Shown piece after piece: positions 7,728 through 15,757 of a stretch of 64,000 bases of DNA; position 1 is the first letter of the stretch; every line of letters begins with the position of its first letter. This DNA comes from Hyphomicrobium nitrativorans NL23 (GTDB taxonomy: Bacteria; Pseudomonadota; Alphaproteobacteria; Rhizobiales; Hyphomicrobiaceae). Both the position numbers and the translations under genes were made by a program. The notes under the pieces are model-generated. The model did no database searches, had not been told where the DNA came from, and was given only the letters and a program-made list of their open reading frames with translations. Location: the NCBI RefSeq assembly GCF_000503895.1, contig NC_022997.1:1260501-1324500 (forward strand). The letters are read 5' to 3'.

Positions 7728-8523
7728 TCGCTGTTGATCCTGTTGGCTCAACCGTCCCGAGCTGGTGATCGGCAATTAGCCCCGGCGATGATTGCTCAAA
7801 CTCGTTCTGCTTTTCTTTGGCGCGCGCAGCCAGATCGTCCGCGCGTTCCGCCAGGTCGCTCAGTTCTTCCCGGCTGGCGGGGTTTTCGTCGTCATTGGCT
7901 TTGTTGTGCATGTCGCCGACCTCGACGCTCCAGCCGCGCAACTCGTCCAGATCGCGCTCTATGCGCGCCTTACGCTCGGTCAGTACCTCATAAGGCCTGA
8001 ACGTCTTGATGGGCTGACCCTCAACCTCGGAGGCATCTTCGGGGGTGATCGGCTTGCCCGTCTCATCTTTGTAAGTGCCGTCAACGTCGATCATCACGTA
8101 GCGACCATCGCTGAGCCGCGCGGTGGACGTGAGATATCCGTCAATCTGGCGGCGCAGGCTTTCATGCGCCTTCTCCCCGGCTTCAATCGCGCGGTCGATG
8201 GCGTTACCCGCGTTCGTGAAGGAGGCCGCGGCCCGCTCGTGGGCTTCGCGGTACGCGCGGTCATTCGCCAGCAGCCAGGTAAGTGTCCGGACATTATGGT
8301 CGCGGTCCCGGCGATCACGCTCGGCGTGATCGTCGCGCGCAAGGCCTAGCCTGCCGCGCGGATCGAGATCCTGCTCACGTCTGTCCCTGGCGTCCTGGAT
8401 GATTTCTTTGTGCTTGAGTTTGACCAGCGCGGGATCGAGCGGACCGAACAACTGGCCCTTCACCGCTTCAAATGCCTCTGCCAAATCCGGCAGGTTTTCG
8501 AACTCTGGCTTCACGTACTCCAC
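7702..8523 (-). CDS. Hypothetical mobile-element protein, charged and helical
   Basis: The protein is about 273 residues, highly charged and predicted helical (RKARIERDLDELRGW, LSDLAERADDLAARAKEK). A central beta-prone segment reads GRYVMIDVDGTYKDETG. Start choice is uncertain. I take the GTG at 8523; a second GTG at 8514 is also preceded by GGAG, and the frame is open to a TTG at 8571. It lies among mobilisation-region genes and is probably an accessory protein of the element, but I do not recognise a family. Confidence 0.6.
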   Translation of the reverse strand: MEYVKPEFENLPDLAEAFEAVKGQLFGPLDPALVKLKHKEIIQDARDRREQDLDPRGRLGLARDDHAERDRRDRDHNVRTLTWLLANDRAYREAHERAAASFTNAGNAIDRAIEAGEKAHESLRRQIDGYLTSTARLSDGRYVMIDVDGTYKDETGKPITPEDASEVEGQPIKTFRPYEVLTERKARIERDLDELRGWSVEVGDMHNKANDDENPASREELSDLAERADDLAARAKEKQNEFEQSSPGLIADHQLGTVEPTGSTATMAMPQLP

Positions 8524-8592
8524 ACACCCTTGTTTTATGGATATTATACCGCATAAGGAGCAATCGGTCAAAATTCTGCATGCGGGTGCGTG

Positions 8593-9471
8593 TTACACGC
8601 CTGCGATCAGATACCGGCGGATGGGCGGCGGCAGCGCATCTGGATCGCGTTTTTTGACCTCGCCCTGAGGCCTTTCGTGTTCGGCGCGGTGCAGGGCGAT
8701 GGGCGAGACATGCCGCTTGCGCAGCCGCGCGCCGCCCAGAAGCGAGCCATAGATCGCCTCGATGCGCGATCCGTCCGGGCGATCGCAATCGTCGAACAGA
8801 TAAAAGCGCGGATGACGGTGGTTGCGCTCTCGCATCAGGATGTAGAGGTTCTTTTCTTCATCCGAGAAGGCGACGCCTTCGTAGATCAGCGTGTTGTGGC
8901 CTCTATGCTTGATCTCGATGGTTTCGACCGCCTTGGCGAAATTCCATTCGCTCACAGGGGCGATGGAAAGATGGCCGACAAGGATGATCTCGGGATCGAG
9001 GCTTGAATATTTGTAGGTGTGATATTCGCCCGCCACCTCGCGCAGGAGAGTCGACGCGCCGCTGGCGAACCCATCGAAGAAAAGCGGCAGGATCTTTAGG
9101 GTTTTCTCGATGTCCTGACCCGGCGGGAAATAGCCGCGCTGCTCAAGAAAAAGGGCAATCTGACGGGCGTTGCGGGGGTACGTCACGCCTCTGTCGTCGG
9201 GCCGAGGTGCCTGCACGATGCGGTCGAGCTGACTCTTGCTGGTTGCGCAGCCTGCATGTTCAAGCTCAGCCAGCAACGATTTCCGGTCGCCCTCGTGCTT
9301 GCCCGAGGCCGTCTGGCCCGGCGTATTTGTGTAATCGCGCACGGCCAGTGCCAGCATCAGCCGGTGGCTGTGGTTGTCGGCATTGAAGTCGATTTTCGTC
9401 ACGGGCGAATTCCCATGGTTTGACGCATTACCCCGAGCATGCAGGCATTCGCGATTCGCGGCGACACTCAT
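8593..9471 (-). CDS. Hypothetical protein of the mobile element
   Basis: The protein is about 292 residues if the ATG at 9471 is used. A GTG start about 70 bases downstream (VTKIDFNADNHSHRL) is also plausible. The N-terminal part contains a helical region followed by SKSQLDRIVQAPRPDDRGVTYPRN, which looks like a DNA-binding or regulatory segment. The rest has an alternating hydrophobic pattern (PEIILVGHLSIAPVSEWNF, NLYILMRERNHRHPRFYLFD). No membrane segment or catalytic motif was seen and no family was recognised. It may be a transcriptional regulator of the element. Confidence 0.55.
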   Translation of the reverse strand: MSVAANRECLHARGNASNHGNSPVTKIDFNADNHSHRLMLALAVRDYTNTPGQTASGKHEGDRKSLLAELEHAGCATSKSQLDRIVQAPRPDDRGVTYPRNARQIALFLEQRGYFPPGQDIEKTLKILPLFFDGFASGASTLLREVAGEYHTYKYSSLDPEIILVGHLSIAPVSEWNFAKAVETIEIKHRGHNTLIYEGVAFSDEEKNLYILMRERNHRHPRFYLFDDCDRPDGSRIEAIYGSLLGGARLRKRHVSPIALHRAEHERPQGEVKKRDPDALPPPIRRYLIAGV

Positions 9472-9609
9472 TGTGCGAACGCGCGGGAATTTGCGCGCTC
9501 AGGTGCGGAAGGCCAATGCGAGACTGGGCGTACACCCGCGACAAGCTGTGTTGAAGTTCGGATCAGCGCTGCATCTCAAGCAGCCACCCGAATGGAGAAC
9601 ACAAAAACC

Positions 9610-10011
9610 ATGCCCGCAATCGCCGCCCCTGCCTCACCTGAAAGACCCAGAAAGACCGTAATTATGGCCACCGATTTCCAGCTTAGCCGCATTTCTCATG
9701 TTTCGCGCCTTGCCATCGCAGCCGTCGCCGAAGGCTTCTCGCGCCGCGAGTGGCCGAACGCCATCGCCGATGCGATCTACGGCTTCGACGGGACGATCTA
9801 TTATGCCGATGGCTGCAAGTTCGAGCCCACGGACACGGAAGTCGACGACACGTTCAACGATCCTGACTTCCGCTGGATCTCTGACTTCCTCGCCTTCGCG
9901 AACGTGCCGCCGCGCCAGCGCCCGCAGCAGCGCACCCTGGCGAGGCTGCGCCTCATCGACCTCTACTTCCGCATCAAGTATCCCGAGCGCGCGCGTCTGA
10001 TTGCAGAATAA
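9610..10011 (+). CDS. Hypothetical protein, paralogue of the gene at 12200
   Basis: The protein is about 133 residues. Its core (SRREWPNAIADAIYGFDG, FNDPDFRWISDFLAFA, RTLARLRLIDLYFRI) lines up end to end with the product of 12200-12634. The shared pattern is SRRE-P-IAD-IYGF-G, FND-FRW-S-F--FA, ARLRLIDL-FRI. The start at 9610 has a GGAGA upstream; in-frame ATGs at 9592 and 9664 are alternatives. A strong terminator follows directly. Unlike its paralogue it lacks the N-terminal four-Cys motif. Function is unknown; the duplication suggests a role worth diversifying within the element. Confidence 0.65.
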   Translation: MPAIAAPASPERPRKTVIMATDFQLSRISHVSRLAIAAVAEGFSRREWPNAIADAIYGFDGTIYYADGCKFEPTDTEVDDTFNDPDFRWISDFLAFANVPPRQRPQQRTLARLRLIDLYFRIKYPERARLIAE

Positions 10012-10017
10012 GAGAAT

Positions 10018-10047
10018 CGCCCGGCTGTAAAGGCCGGGCGTTTCGTC
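10018..10047 (+). terminator. Rho-independent terminator after the gene at 9610
   Basis: The stem CGCCCGGC (10018-10025) pairs with GCCGGGCG (10033-10040) across a 7-nt loop and is followed by TTTCGTCTT. It lies 7 bp past the stop codon. Confidence 0.7.
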
Positions 10048-10137
10048 TTCAAAAGCCGCGGCGGCAGCGGCCATGGTTGATAGGTATTTATTTGTGTACG
10101 GATTATGTGTACAATTAAGGGAGCTGGAGTTTTTCCA

Positions 10138-10369
10138 GCCGGGGTGTCGAAACCCTGTTTGTGGTAGACGGTTGGCATCAGCCGTTACTGGTGCGTCTTC
10201 TTCCCAATTTGGATGGCGAAGCGCGCCATGGATGTCGCCTTCTCGGCTCGACCGGGAGGCGGCAGTGCATGTTCAGGCTCACTGCCTGCGCTCGCGCATT
10301 CGTGCGCGATCAGGTGCGCGGCTAAAGACTGCCGCACCGTTATCTACCACAACGGTTTCGAACTCCCGG
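10138..10369. repeat. Long-armed inverted repeat in a gene-poor stretch
   Basis: Two arms of about 33 nt face each other across about 165 bp: 10138-10171 and 10337-10369. They share TCGAAACC and GTGGTAGA blocks with small gaps. Read on opposite strands the arms encode similar short peptides (TVYHKQGFDTP against TVIYHNGFELP). This points to an inverted duplication of a once-coding sequence, or to a structured RNA. Both GTGTAC motifs (10095 and 10107 area) just upstream could belong to a promoter. ORFs of 65-133 codons cross the region but have no recognisable family. Confidence 0.45.
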
Positions 10370-10434
10370 TCACCAAGAGCCATAGCTCTGGTGGCCGTTT
10401 CGCATTCTGACGAACGAGTTTTAAGGGGGAGTTC

Positions 10435-11349
10435 ATGCGGATCGTCTATGCCTTGGCGTTGTTATGCTGCCTGATCGGGATCAATAAGGCGCGGGCCGCC
10501 GATAGCTACAATTTGAATGCGGGGGCGACCCTCACCATCACTGAGCATTCTGTCTGCGCCGTTGTTACGAACGGTCTGTCCAGCAGCATATTCATTCCGA
10601 CCAAATCCGCTGGCGAGTGGACGTCCTTCCGCACAAATACACCGCCCGGCGTCACGTCCGATGCGTGCGATACGACGCCGAACATCTTTACGTTCATCGA
10701 TGTGACAGGCGCGAACCCCAGCACGGCTACGACCTCGAATATCGTGACGATCAACGGCATCACAACAGCCACACCTGTCAGCGCAACGAACGGCGCGCAG
10801 TTCAACATCAACGGCGGTGGCTGGGTAACCTCTGGGAACATCACCAACGGCCAGACCCTGCAAATCCGCCTGACGGCTAGCGGATCGTTTTCCACGGCGG
10901 TCAGCACGAATGTAACGGTTGGCCCTGTCACGCAAGGCTGGTCCGTAACGACGCGCGCAGCGAATAGCTGTTCAAATACGACAATCAGTTGGTCGCCCGG
11001 TTGTTCGGTTGCTTCCGGCAATATGACTCATGGGGAGGGCAAGTCTGTTACCAATACCGCGTCCGGCTATACCGGAACGCGCAACCTGTCCTGTAATGAT
11101 GGGACTATCGGTCAAAGCGGGGGGAGCTGTGCGGCTACCGGACCAACCTGTGGTACATTTATAGCATCAAGAAGATGTGCTGCTGGCGTCCTCAGGCAAG
11201 CGTCTCAGCCGAATCATGCCGCGTGCAAAGCGTATTGCGAGGCCACTGCTGGCGTACGCTGCTGCTCGATGAGTGCTTCGACCTGCACTGCCTCGTCAGC
11301 ATCCATCGGTTCTACTACCACGGCAACTTTCGCAGCGTCATGTAATTAG
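10435..11349 (+). CDS. Secreted Thr/Ser-rich protein with Cys-rich C-terminus
   Basis: The 304-residue protein begins with a signal peptide (IVYALALLCCLIGINKARA, cleavage near residue 22). Residues about 25-170 are Thr/Ser/Asn-rich and beta-strand-like, with an Ig-like feel (TSNIVTINGITTATPVSA, NGQTLQIRLTASGSF). From about residue 180 it is Cys-rich (for example CCSMSASTC). It could be a surface or adhesin-like protein of the element. No family was recognised with confidence. The ribosome site AAGGGGGAG precedes the ATG. The 3' end overlaps the convergent gene at 11338 by 12 bp. Confidence 0.65.
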   Translation: MRIVYALALLCCLIGINKARAADSYNLNAGATLTITEHSVCAVVTNGLSSSIFIPTKSAGEWTSFRTNTPPGVTSDACDTTPNIFTFIDVTGANPSTATTSNIVTINGITTATPVSATNGAQFNINGGGWVTSGNITNGQTLQIRLTASGSFSTAVSTNVTVGPVTQGWSVTTRAANSCSNTTISWSPGCSVASGNMTHGEGKSVTNTASGYTGTRNLSCNDGTIGQSGGSCAATGPTCGTFIASRRCAAGVLRQASQPNHAACKAYCEATAGVRCCSMSASTCTASSASIGSTTTATFAASCN

Positions 11350-12012
11350 AGGGTATTCTGAAAATCTTGGATGCTGATGGATGCCTGAGGATAGTAGTGT
11401 CCCAAGCGGGCTCCTGAGCAAACACCGCCTGTAATCCTCATACAGCCGCATCCCGTCATGCGCGAATGGCTGCGCGCCGGGGATAAGCTCTGCGAGGGCT
11501 TGTCTCGGCTTGCGTGGATGAAGCTCCGGGAAGGCCTGCACCATATTCTCGATCAGTTCCGCTACGGCATCTTCGTCTTCCTGCAAGGGCAGCGCGCGTA
11601 GATCGAGCGCGCAGAGAAGCCGGACGATCTTCTCCGTCAAAAACCGTTCTTCCTCCACCGGACATGACAGCCTTGGCGCATGACGTTGCCGGTGCCGCCG
11701 GAAGCGCCGTGTGGGCCGAATGGCATGCAACAGCATTGGCGCATTCTCATGCATCAGAATCGGCCCCGCATATCCGAACAGGGTTGGCCGCACCGTAGCC
11801 GCATCCGGAAGATTCCCACGCAGCATCCGATACGTCGCGCGAATGGTGTTGCCGCTGACATGCGTGCGCGGCTCGAGCTTTTGGATCGGCGTGCCTTCGG
11901 CATAGCCGTGCAGGATGCGCAGGAACTTGTGTTCCGAGAGTTTGGCTCTGACCACATAGCGATTGCGGGGCGCTGAGGCGCGCCGCGTTTTTTGTTTTTT
12001 CAATCCCCTCAA
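11338..12012 (-). CDS. Hypothetical protein with N-terminal HTH-like segment
   Basis: The 224-residue protein has a basic N-terminus, then SEHKFLRILHGYAEGTP and a segment resembling a helix-turn-helix (KLEPRTHVSGNTIRATYRML, about residues 44-63). This looks like the DNA-binding head of IS1595-type proteins, but no transposase catalytic domain follows. The only start in this frame is a TTG at 12012; the next upstream in-frame codon pattern contains a stop. It lies convergent to the secreted protein gene. It may regulate element genes; I do not recognise a precise family. Confidence 0.55.
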   Translation of the reverse strand: MRGLKKQKTRRASAPRNRYVVRAKLSEHKFLRILHGYAEGTPIQKLEPRTHVSGNTIRATYRMLRGNLPDAATVRPTLFGYAGPILMHENAPMLLHAIRPTRRFRRHRQRHAPRLSCPVEEERFLTEKIVRLLCALDLRALPLQEDEDAVAELIENMVQAFPELHPRKPRQALAELIPGAQPFAHDGMRLYEDYRRCLLRSPLGTLLSSGIHQHPRFSEYPLIT

Positions 12013-12199
12013 TGACCGCGCCTGCGTTCAATTCATAGTTGCTTTGTGTGCGCTGTCCTTCCCTCCGATTTTGCAGAATACGGATTGAAACCGTTATCGT
12101 CAGGGCATGCGCTGATACGAAAATACCTCAACCGATGCGTGTGCAGAAAGAGAGGTGCGCTGCGATCTCGCAAATCGCCAACAAGAGGAGACTTGAGTA

Positions 12200-12634
12200 A
12201 TGACCTACTGTGAACGCTGCGGACGCGATGTCTGCAAACCCTGCGCCTTCAAACCCGTCAACGACAACAAGCGAACCGTCTTCGTGGCAAGCGATGCGGA
12301 GCTGCTGCGCCGCTCGCACTTCCAGCGGCTGGCCACGGCGACGCGGGCGCTTGGTATATCCCGCCGTGAGATACCGAACTGGATCGCCGATACGATCTAC
12401 GGCTTTCGCGGCAAGATCACATGGCAGGATGGTCGGCTGTTCGAGATTGACGATGAGGACATCGACGCTGCCTTCAACGATGACGGCAGCTTCCGCTGGC
12501 TCTCGACCTTCATGTATTTCGCCGCGTTCGACCCGCGCCAGGCACCGCAGAAGCGCATCATCGCCCGCCTGCGCCTGATCGATCTGGCGTTTCGCATCTC
12601 AAGCCCCGTGCGTGCCGCGTTCATCGCGAAGTAG
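12200..12634 (+). CDS. Hypothetical protein with four-Cys motif, paralogue of the gene at 9610
   Basis: The 144-residue protein opens with CERCGRDVCKPC (residues 4-15), a C-x2-C-x4-C-x2-C arrangement that would bind zinc. The rest aligns along its length with the product of 9610-10011: SRREIPNWIADTIYGFRG, FNDDGSFRWLSTFMYFA, RIIARLRLIDLAFRI. An AAGAGGAG ribosome site supports the ATG at 12200. It lies upstream of the coupling-protein genes and may belong to that transcription unit. Function is unknown. Confidence 0.7.
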   Translation: MTYCERCGRDVCKPCAFKPVNDNKRTVFVASDAELLRRSHFQRLATATRALGISRREIPNWIADTIYGFRGKITWQDGRLFEIDDEDIDAAFNDDGSFRWLSTFMYFAAFDPRQAPQKRIIARLRLIDLAFRISSPVRAAFIAK

Positions 12635-12752
12635 ACCGGGTTTTTCCCGGAGATTTCCCACAGAGCCCACCGCGCCCGCTTAGCCTCAGCGTCAGGTCGC
12701 CGGATCTGCTCACGAAGCAGACCGGCGATGAGCGAGGAAGGAAGGCGCATCG

Positions 12753-13037
12753 ATGCAGCATCGTCCCACACATAAAGGCAGCGGCCATGACCCCAAGGAG
12801 GCCATGGCCGTTGTGCTGGCACTGGTCGCCACGTTCTTCGGCGGGCCGGAGCTCTATCACTTCACCATCGGCACCGTCATCGCGTTCGCGGAGAGCCGCT
12901 ACGGCGCGGACCTGGCGCCCGTCGCCGTTATCGGCTGGGCGCTCATCGTCGCGGCGTTCAGCTTTTACGCCGCGCGCATCACCTTCGACATCGCCCTGGT
13001 CAGCGCGATCATGGCGGTGGCGATGAGACTTTTCTGA
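12753..13037 (+). CDS. Small multi-span membrane protein next to the coupling protein
   Basis: The 94-residue protein has two or three membrane helices (AMAVVLALVATFFGGPEL, APVAVIGWALIVAAFSFY, FDIALVSAIMAVAMRLF) and almost no soluble domain. It lies two small genes upstream of a VirD4/TraG-type ATPase that has no membrane helices of its own. Such ATPases are normally anchored by two N-terminal helices. I infer that this protein could provide the anchor in trans. Confidence 0.6.
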   Translation: MQHRPTHKGSGHDPKEAMAVVLALVATFFGGPELYHFTIGTVIAFAESRYGADLAPVAVIGWALIVAAFSFYAARITFDIALVSAIMAVAMRLF

Positions 13038-13064
13038 AGAGCAACCCCTGAAAGGAGAAACGAT

Positions 13065-13187
13065 ATGGCTAAGTTCACGAAGGTCGGCGAAGGCAAGGTC
13101 GAGGTTTACAAGAAGGAAAAGACCGATTGGGCCGGTGTGATCGGCGGCATTGCCTTCGTCGCGTTCATCATCGCCGCGATCTTCTAG
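13065..13187 (+). CDS. 40-residue single-span membrane peptide
   Basis: This is a very short gene with a strong ribosome site (AAGGAG, 8 bp before the ATG). It encodes a charged N-terminus (MAKFTKVGEGKVEVYKKEK) followed by one hydrophobic helix (AGVIGGIAFVAFIIAAIF). The stop at 13185 is directly followed by a strong terminator. It lies between the small membrane protein and the coupling protein and may be part of the same membrane assembly. It is short, but the ribosome site and composition make it likely real. Confidence 0.6.
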   Translation: MAKFTKVGEGKVEVYKKEKTDWAGVIGGIAFVAFIIAAIF

Positions 13188-13197
13188 GACGCACAAA

Positions 13198-13226
13198 GGG
13201 GCCGCGGTCATTCGCGGCCCCTTTTT
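13198..13226 (+). terminator. Rho-independent terminator before the coupling-protein gene
   Basis: GGGGCCGCG (13198-13206) pairs perfectly with CGCGGCCCC (13213-13221) over a 6-nt loop, followed by TTTTT. It separates the small membrane genes from the coupling-protein gene, which starts 25 bp downstream, so the latter needs read-through or its own promoter. Confidence 0.85.
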
Positions 13227-13250
13227 CCATTCCCCTCAAGGACAGCCGTT

Positions 13251-14867
13251 ATGAATGGACCGGATTTCAACGAGCACTTCCGTTTCGGCAGCGCAGGCTG
13301 GGCAGATGAGCACCAGATGCGCGCGGCGGGGCTGTTCGATATGCCAGGCCTGCCTATCGGCTTTCTGGGCCATCGCACGCTGCGGCTGGAGGGCGATGCG
13401 CCGCTCATCACCTTCGGCGGGGCGGGCACGGGCAAGCTCACCACTGTGATCGGCCATATCCTATGCACGGCGCGAGACCGCTCGATAATCGTCCTCGATC
13501 CGCGCGGCGAGATCGCGGCCACCTTCGCGCCCGCGCTCATGCATCACGGTTTCAAGGTTCATCGCTGGAACCCCTACGGCCTGCATGGCCTCACGCAGGA
13601 CCGCTGCAATCCGCTGGCGGTGATCGATCCCGACAGCTCCAAGTTTCATGCCGATTGCAAGCTGGCGGCGCAGGCCTTGGTGAGCGTCACCAGCAAATCA
13701 GACGGCAAGTATTTCGAGCAGCGCGGCAGCGGCTGGGTCGAGGCGTTGATCAAGTTCGATGCAGAAATGATGGGCGGAACGAGCCTGCCCGCCCTCATGC
13801 GTATTGTGAATCTGATCGAATCCGGCAGCGCACACTGGCCGGACCTCATCGAGGCGATGACGCAATCCGCGTTTGAAGATGTACGCCGCACGGCGGGCGA
13901 GATGCTCGCCAAGCAGCAGGACAGTCCGCGCGAGTTCGGCTCCATCATGGGTGAGATTTACGCGAGCCTGTCCTTCCTCGACGATCCGGCGCTGCGCGCC
14001 TCCGTGGAAGAATCGGATTTCTCGTTGGAAGAGGTCTGCGGCTCAGGACGGCCCAGCGTCATCTTCCTGATGATCCCGGCTGAATATCTGCGCCAGTGCG
14101 CGCCCGCCCTGCGGCTCTTCCTGACGTCCGTGATGCTCTACAAGACCCGCCGGCCCGGCTCCAAGCGCCTCTTGATGATCATCGATGAGGTCGCGCAGCT
14201 TGGTGCGTTCCCGACCCTTCAGCTGCTTTACACCTATGGGCGCGGCATCGGCATCCAGACATGGACGTTCTGGCAGGATGTCGGGCAGATCGCGCATAAC
14301 TTCGGCCCGACCGGCGTCGATACGTTCCTGGGCTCATCGCAGATGCGCCAATTCCTGGGCGCACGCGATCTGCAAACCGCGCGGCTTATCTCCAACATGC
14401 TCGGCACGGAGACGCTGGAATACGACGACACGCGCCAGCAGGAAGAGGCGCAGCGCCAGAAGCGCATGGCCATGCAGCGCGCTCTGGCGGGCGAAGACCT
14501 GATGACAACGGCGATGGAGGCCGCGCACTTCTCCAAAGCGGCCCAGATGCGCAGCAAGCAACAGCGCAAGCTGATGACCGAGAACGAAGTGCTGGGCCTT
14601 GGCGGCGATCAGCACATCCTCTTCATCTCGGGGCGTGAGCCGCTGGCCATTCGTGCGGATCGCTATCCCTACTTCACGCGGCGCGAGTTTGCAGGCCTGT
14701 ATCTGCCCAATCCGTTCCATCCGCCAGGCGAGCGTGTGCAGGTCGCCGGGCGCTTCGGCAGCAAATGGCTGCGCGTCATGCGCGAGCCTGCGCCGAAGGA
14801 ATTTGAGTCTTTCGCCCAATATCGGAATGGAGATTGGGCATATGTGGAAGGCTACAGACCAACCTGA
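13251..14867 (+). CDS. Type IV coupling protein (TraG/VirD4 family) lacking N-terminal membrane helices
   Basis: The 538-residue ATPase couples the relaxase-DNA complex to a type IV secretion channel in conjugation. Walker A is in FGGAGTGKLTTV (about residues 55-66), and IIVLDPRGEIAATFAP resembles the VirD4 segment after strand 2. Walker B is LLMIIDEVAQLGAFP (about 306-320), typical of TraG/VirD4. The family usually carries two N-terminal transmembrane helices. Here the protein begins directly in the soluble domain, and no helix pair is present. A small multi-span protein at 12753 may replace them. Relaxase and MobC are encoded further right on the other strand. Confidence 0.88.
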   Translation: MNGPDFNEHFRFGSAGWADEHQMRAAGLFDMPGLPIGFLGHRTLRLEGDAPLITFGGAGTGKLTTVIGHILCTARDRSIIVLDPRGEIAATFAPALMHHGFKVHRWNPYGLHGLTQDRCNPLAVIDPDSSKFHADCKLAAQALVSVTSKSDGKYFEQRGSGWVEALIKFDAEMMGGTSLPALMRIVNLIESGSAHWPDLIEAMTQSAFEDVRRTAGEMLAKQQDSPREFGSIMGEIYASLSFLDDPALRASVEESDFSLEEVCGSGRPSVIFLMIPAEYLRQCAPALRLFLTSVMLYKTRRPGSKRLLMIIDEVAQLGAFPTLQLLYTYGRGIGIQTWTFWQDVGQIAHNFGPTGVDTFLGSSQMRQFLGARDLQTARLISNMLGTETLEYDDTRQQEEAQRQKRMAMQRALAGEDLMTTAMEAAHFSKAAQMRSKQQRKLMTENEVLGLGGDQHILFISGREPLAIRADRYPYFTRREFAGLYLPNPFHPPGERVQVAGRFGSKWLRVMREPAPKEFESFAQYRNGDWAYVEGYRPT

Positions 14868-14886
14868 CACATAAGGAGATCAGACC

Positions 14887-15195
14887 ATGAGCAACGACCA
14901 CGACAGCAAACGGCCCAGCCACATCGCCTATCAGGTGCGGGAAGGGGACGATAACAAATCCTACTTCAACCGCATCGGGGCCGTGTGGCAGCACAAGGAT
15001 GGAGAGGGCTTCAACATGCAGCTCGATTCCGTTCCCGTTGACGGCAAGGTGACCGTGCGTTCCGTGCAGGACCGCATCCAGGAAGCCAAGGACAACGCCC
15101 GCGACGCTCAGGAGGGCGAGCGGCGTAATGACAAGCGCAGCGCCAGCAGAGAGGATCGCCGTGACCGCGACAGCGCTCTCCGTTACGAGCGGTGA
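14887..15195 (+). CDS. Hypothetical mobilisation-region protein
   Basis: The 102-residue protein has an N-terminal half rich in beta-prone residues (HIAYQVREGDDNKSYFNRIG, VWQHKDGEGFNMQLDSVPVDG). The C-terminal half is strongly charged and helical (QDRIQEAKDNARDAQEGER). The start codon is preceded by AAGGAGATCAGACC. It follows the coupling-protein gene by 19 bp and overlaps the next gene (GTGA), so it belongs to that operon. Similar short proteins sit next to coupling proteins in rhizobial elements; no function is known to me. Confidence 0.7.
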   Translation: MSNDHDSKRPSHIAYQVREGDDNKSYFNRIGAVWQHKDGEGFNMQLDSVPVDGKVTVRSVQDRIQEAKDNARDAQEGERRNDKRSASREDRRDRDSALRYER

Positions 15196-15467
15196 GTAAG
15201 GAGTTCGGTCGCGCCGCTTCCGGTGTAGTCACCAAAGCGGAACTTGACCAGCGTATCGCAGCCCGGCGCAAGCCTCGGGCCGAGCTGCACCTCACCCCGA
15301 ACGGCTGGGAAGCCACGGAAGTAAAGCGGCAGATCGACAAGGACTCAGAACGCCGCATCCGCCACATCGACGAGCGCCTGAAAGCCGCGCGCGAGAACTT
15401 CCAAACCGGCCATGCCCGCGCCTTGCAGCGCGGACGCGCCAAGCAGGATTTCGACCGGGGACGGTGA
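15192..15467 (+). CDS. Hypothetical mobilisation-region protein
   Basis: The 91-residue basic, helical protein (KRQIDKDSERRIRHIDERLK) has a GTG start that overlaps the previous stop codon (GTGA), which indicates translational coupling. It has no membrane segment or recognised motif. It is likely an accessory factor of the transfer operon. Confidence 0.6.
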   Translation: MSKEFGRAASGVVTKAELDQRIAARRKPRAELHLTPNGWEATEVKRQIDKDSERRIRHIDERLKAARENFQTGHARALQRGRAKQDFDRGR

Positions 15468-15499
15468 GAGCGCCCCGGTTTCCCTCAAAGATCACACCG

Positions 15500-15757
15500 A
15501 TGACAATCTTCAAAAAACTCGACGCCATTCGGGAGCACCTGCGCCTTCAGCCGGAAGCGCCGCGCGGAGCGCCGTCTCCAATACGTGCAGCGCTCCCGCC
15601 CGAGACCGGCAAGCGCTTACAGAAGAACCTCTCCATTCTCGAACGGGATGCAGAGCGCCTTGCGGCGCTTTCCAAGCGCGATGGCATCAGCCAGGCGCGG
15701 CTGCTGTCGGCGGCGCTGGATGCGTATGAGCAATCCCATGCGGATGAAGCTGTCTAA
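15500..15757 (+). CDS. Small helical protein, possible ribbon-helix-helix type
   Basis: The protein is about 85 residues from the ATG at 15500. The C-terminal half (LERDAERLAALSKRDGISQA followed by RLLSAALDAYEQ) has the look of a ribbon-helix-helix or MobC-like DNA-binding unit, but the match is weak. It is the last gene of the rightward transfer operon. Its stop overlaps by 4 bp the end of the convergent gene at 15754. Confidence 0.55.
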   Translation: MTIFKKLDAIREHLRLQPEAPRGAPSPIRAALPPETGKRLQKNLSILERDAERLAALSKRDGISQARLLSAALDAYEQSHADEAV

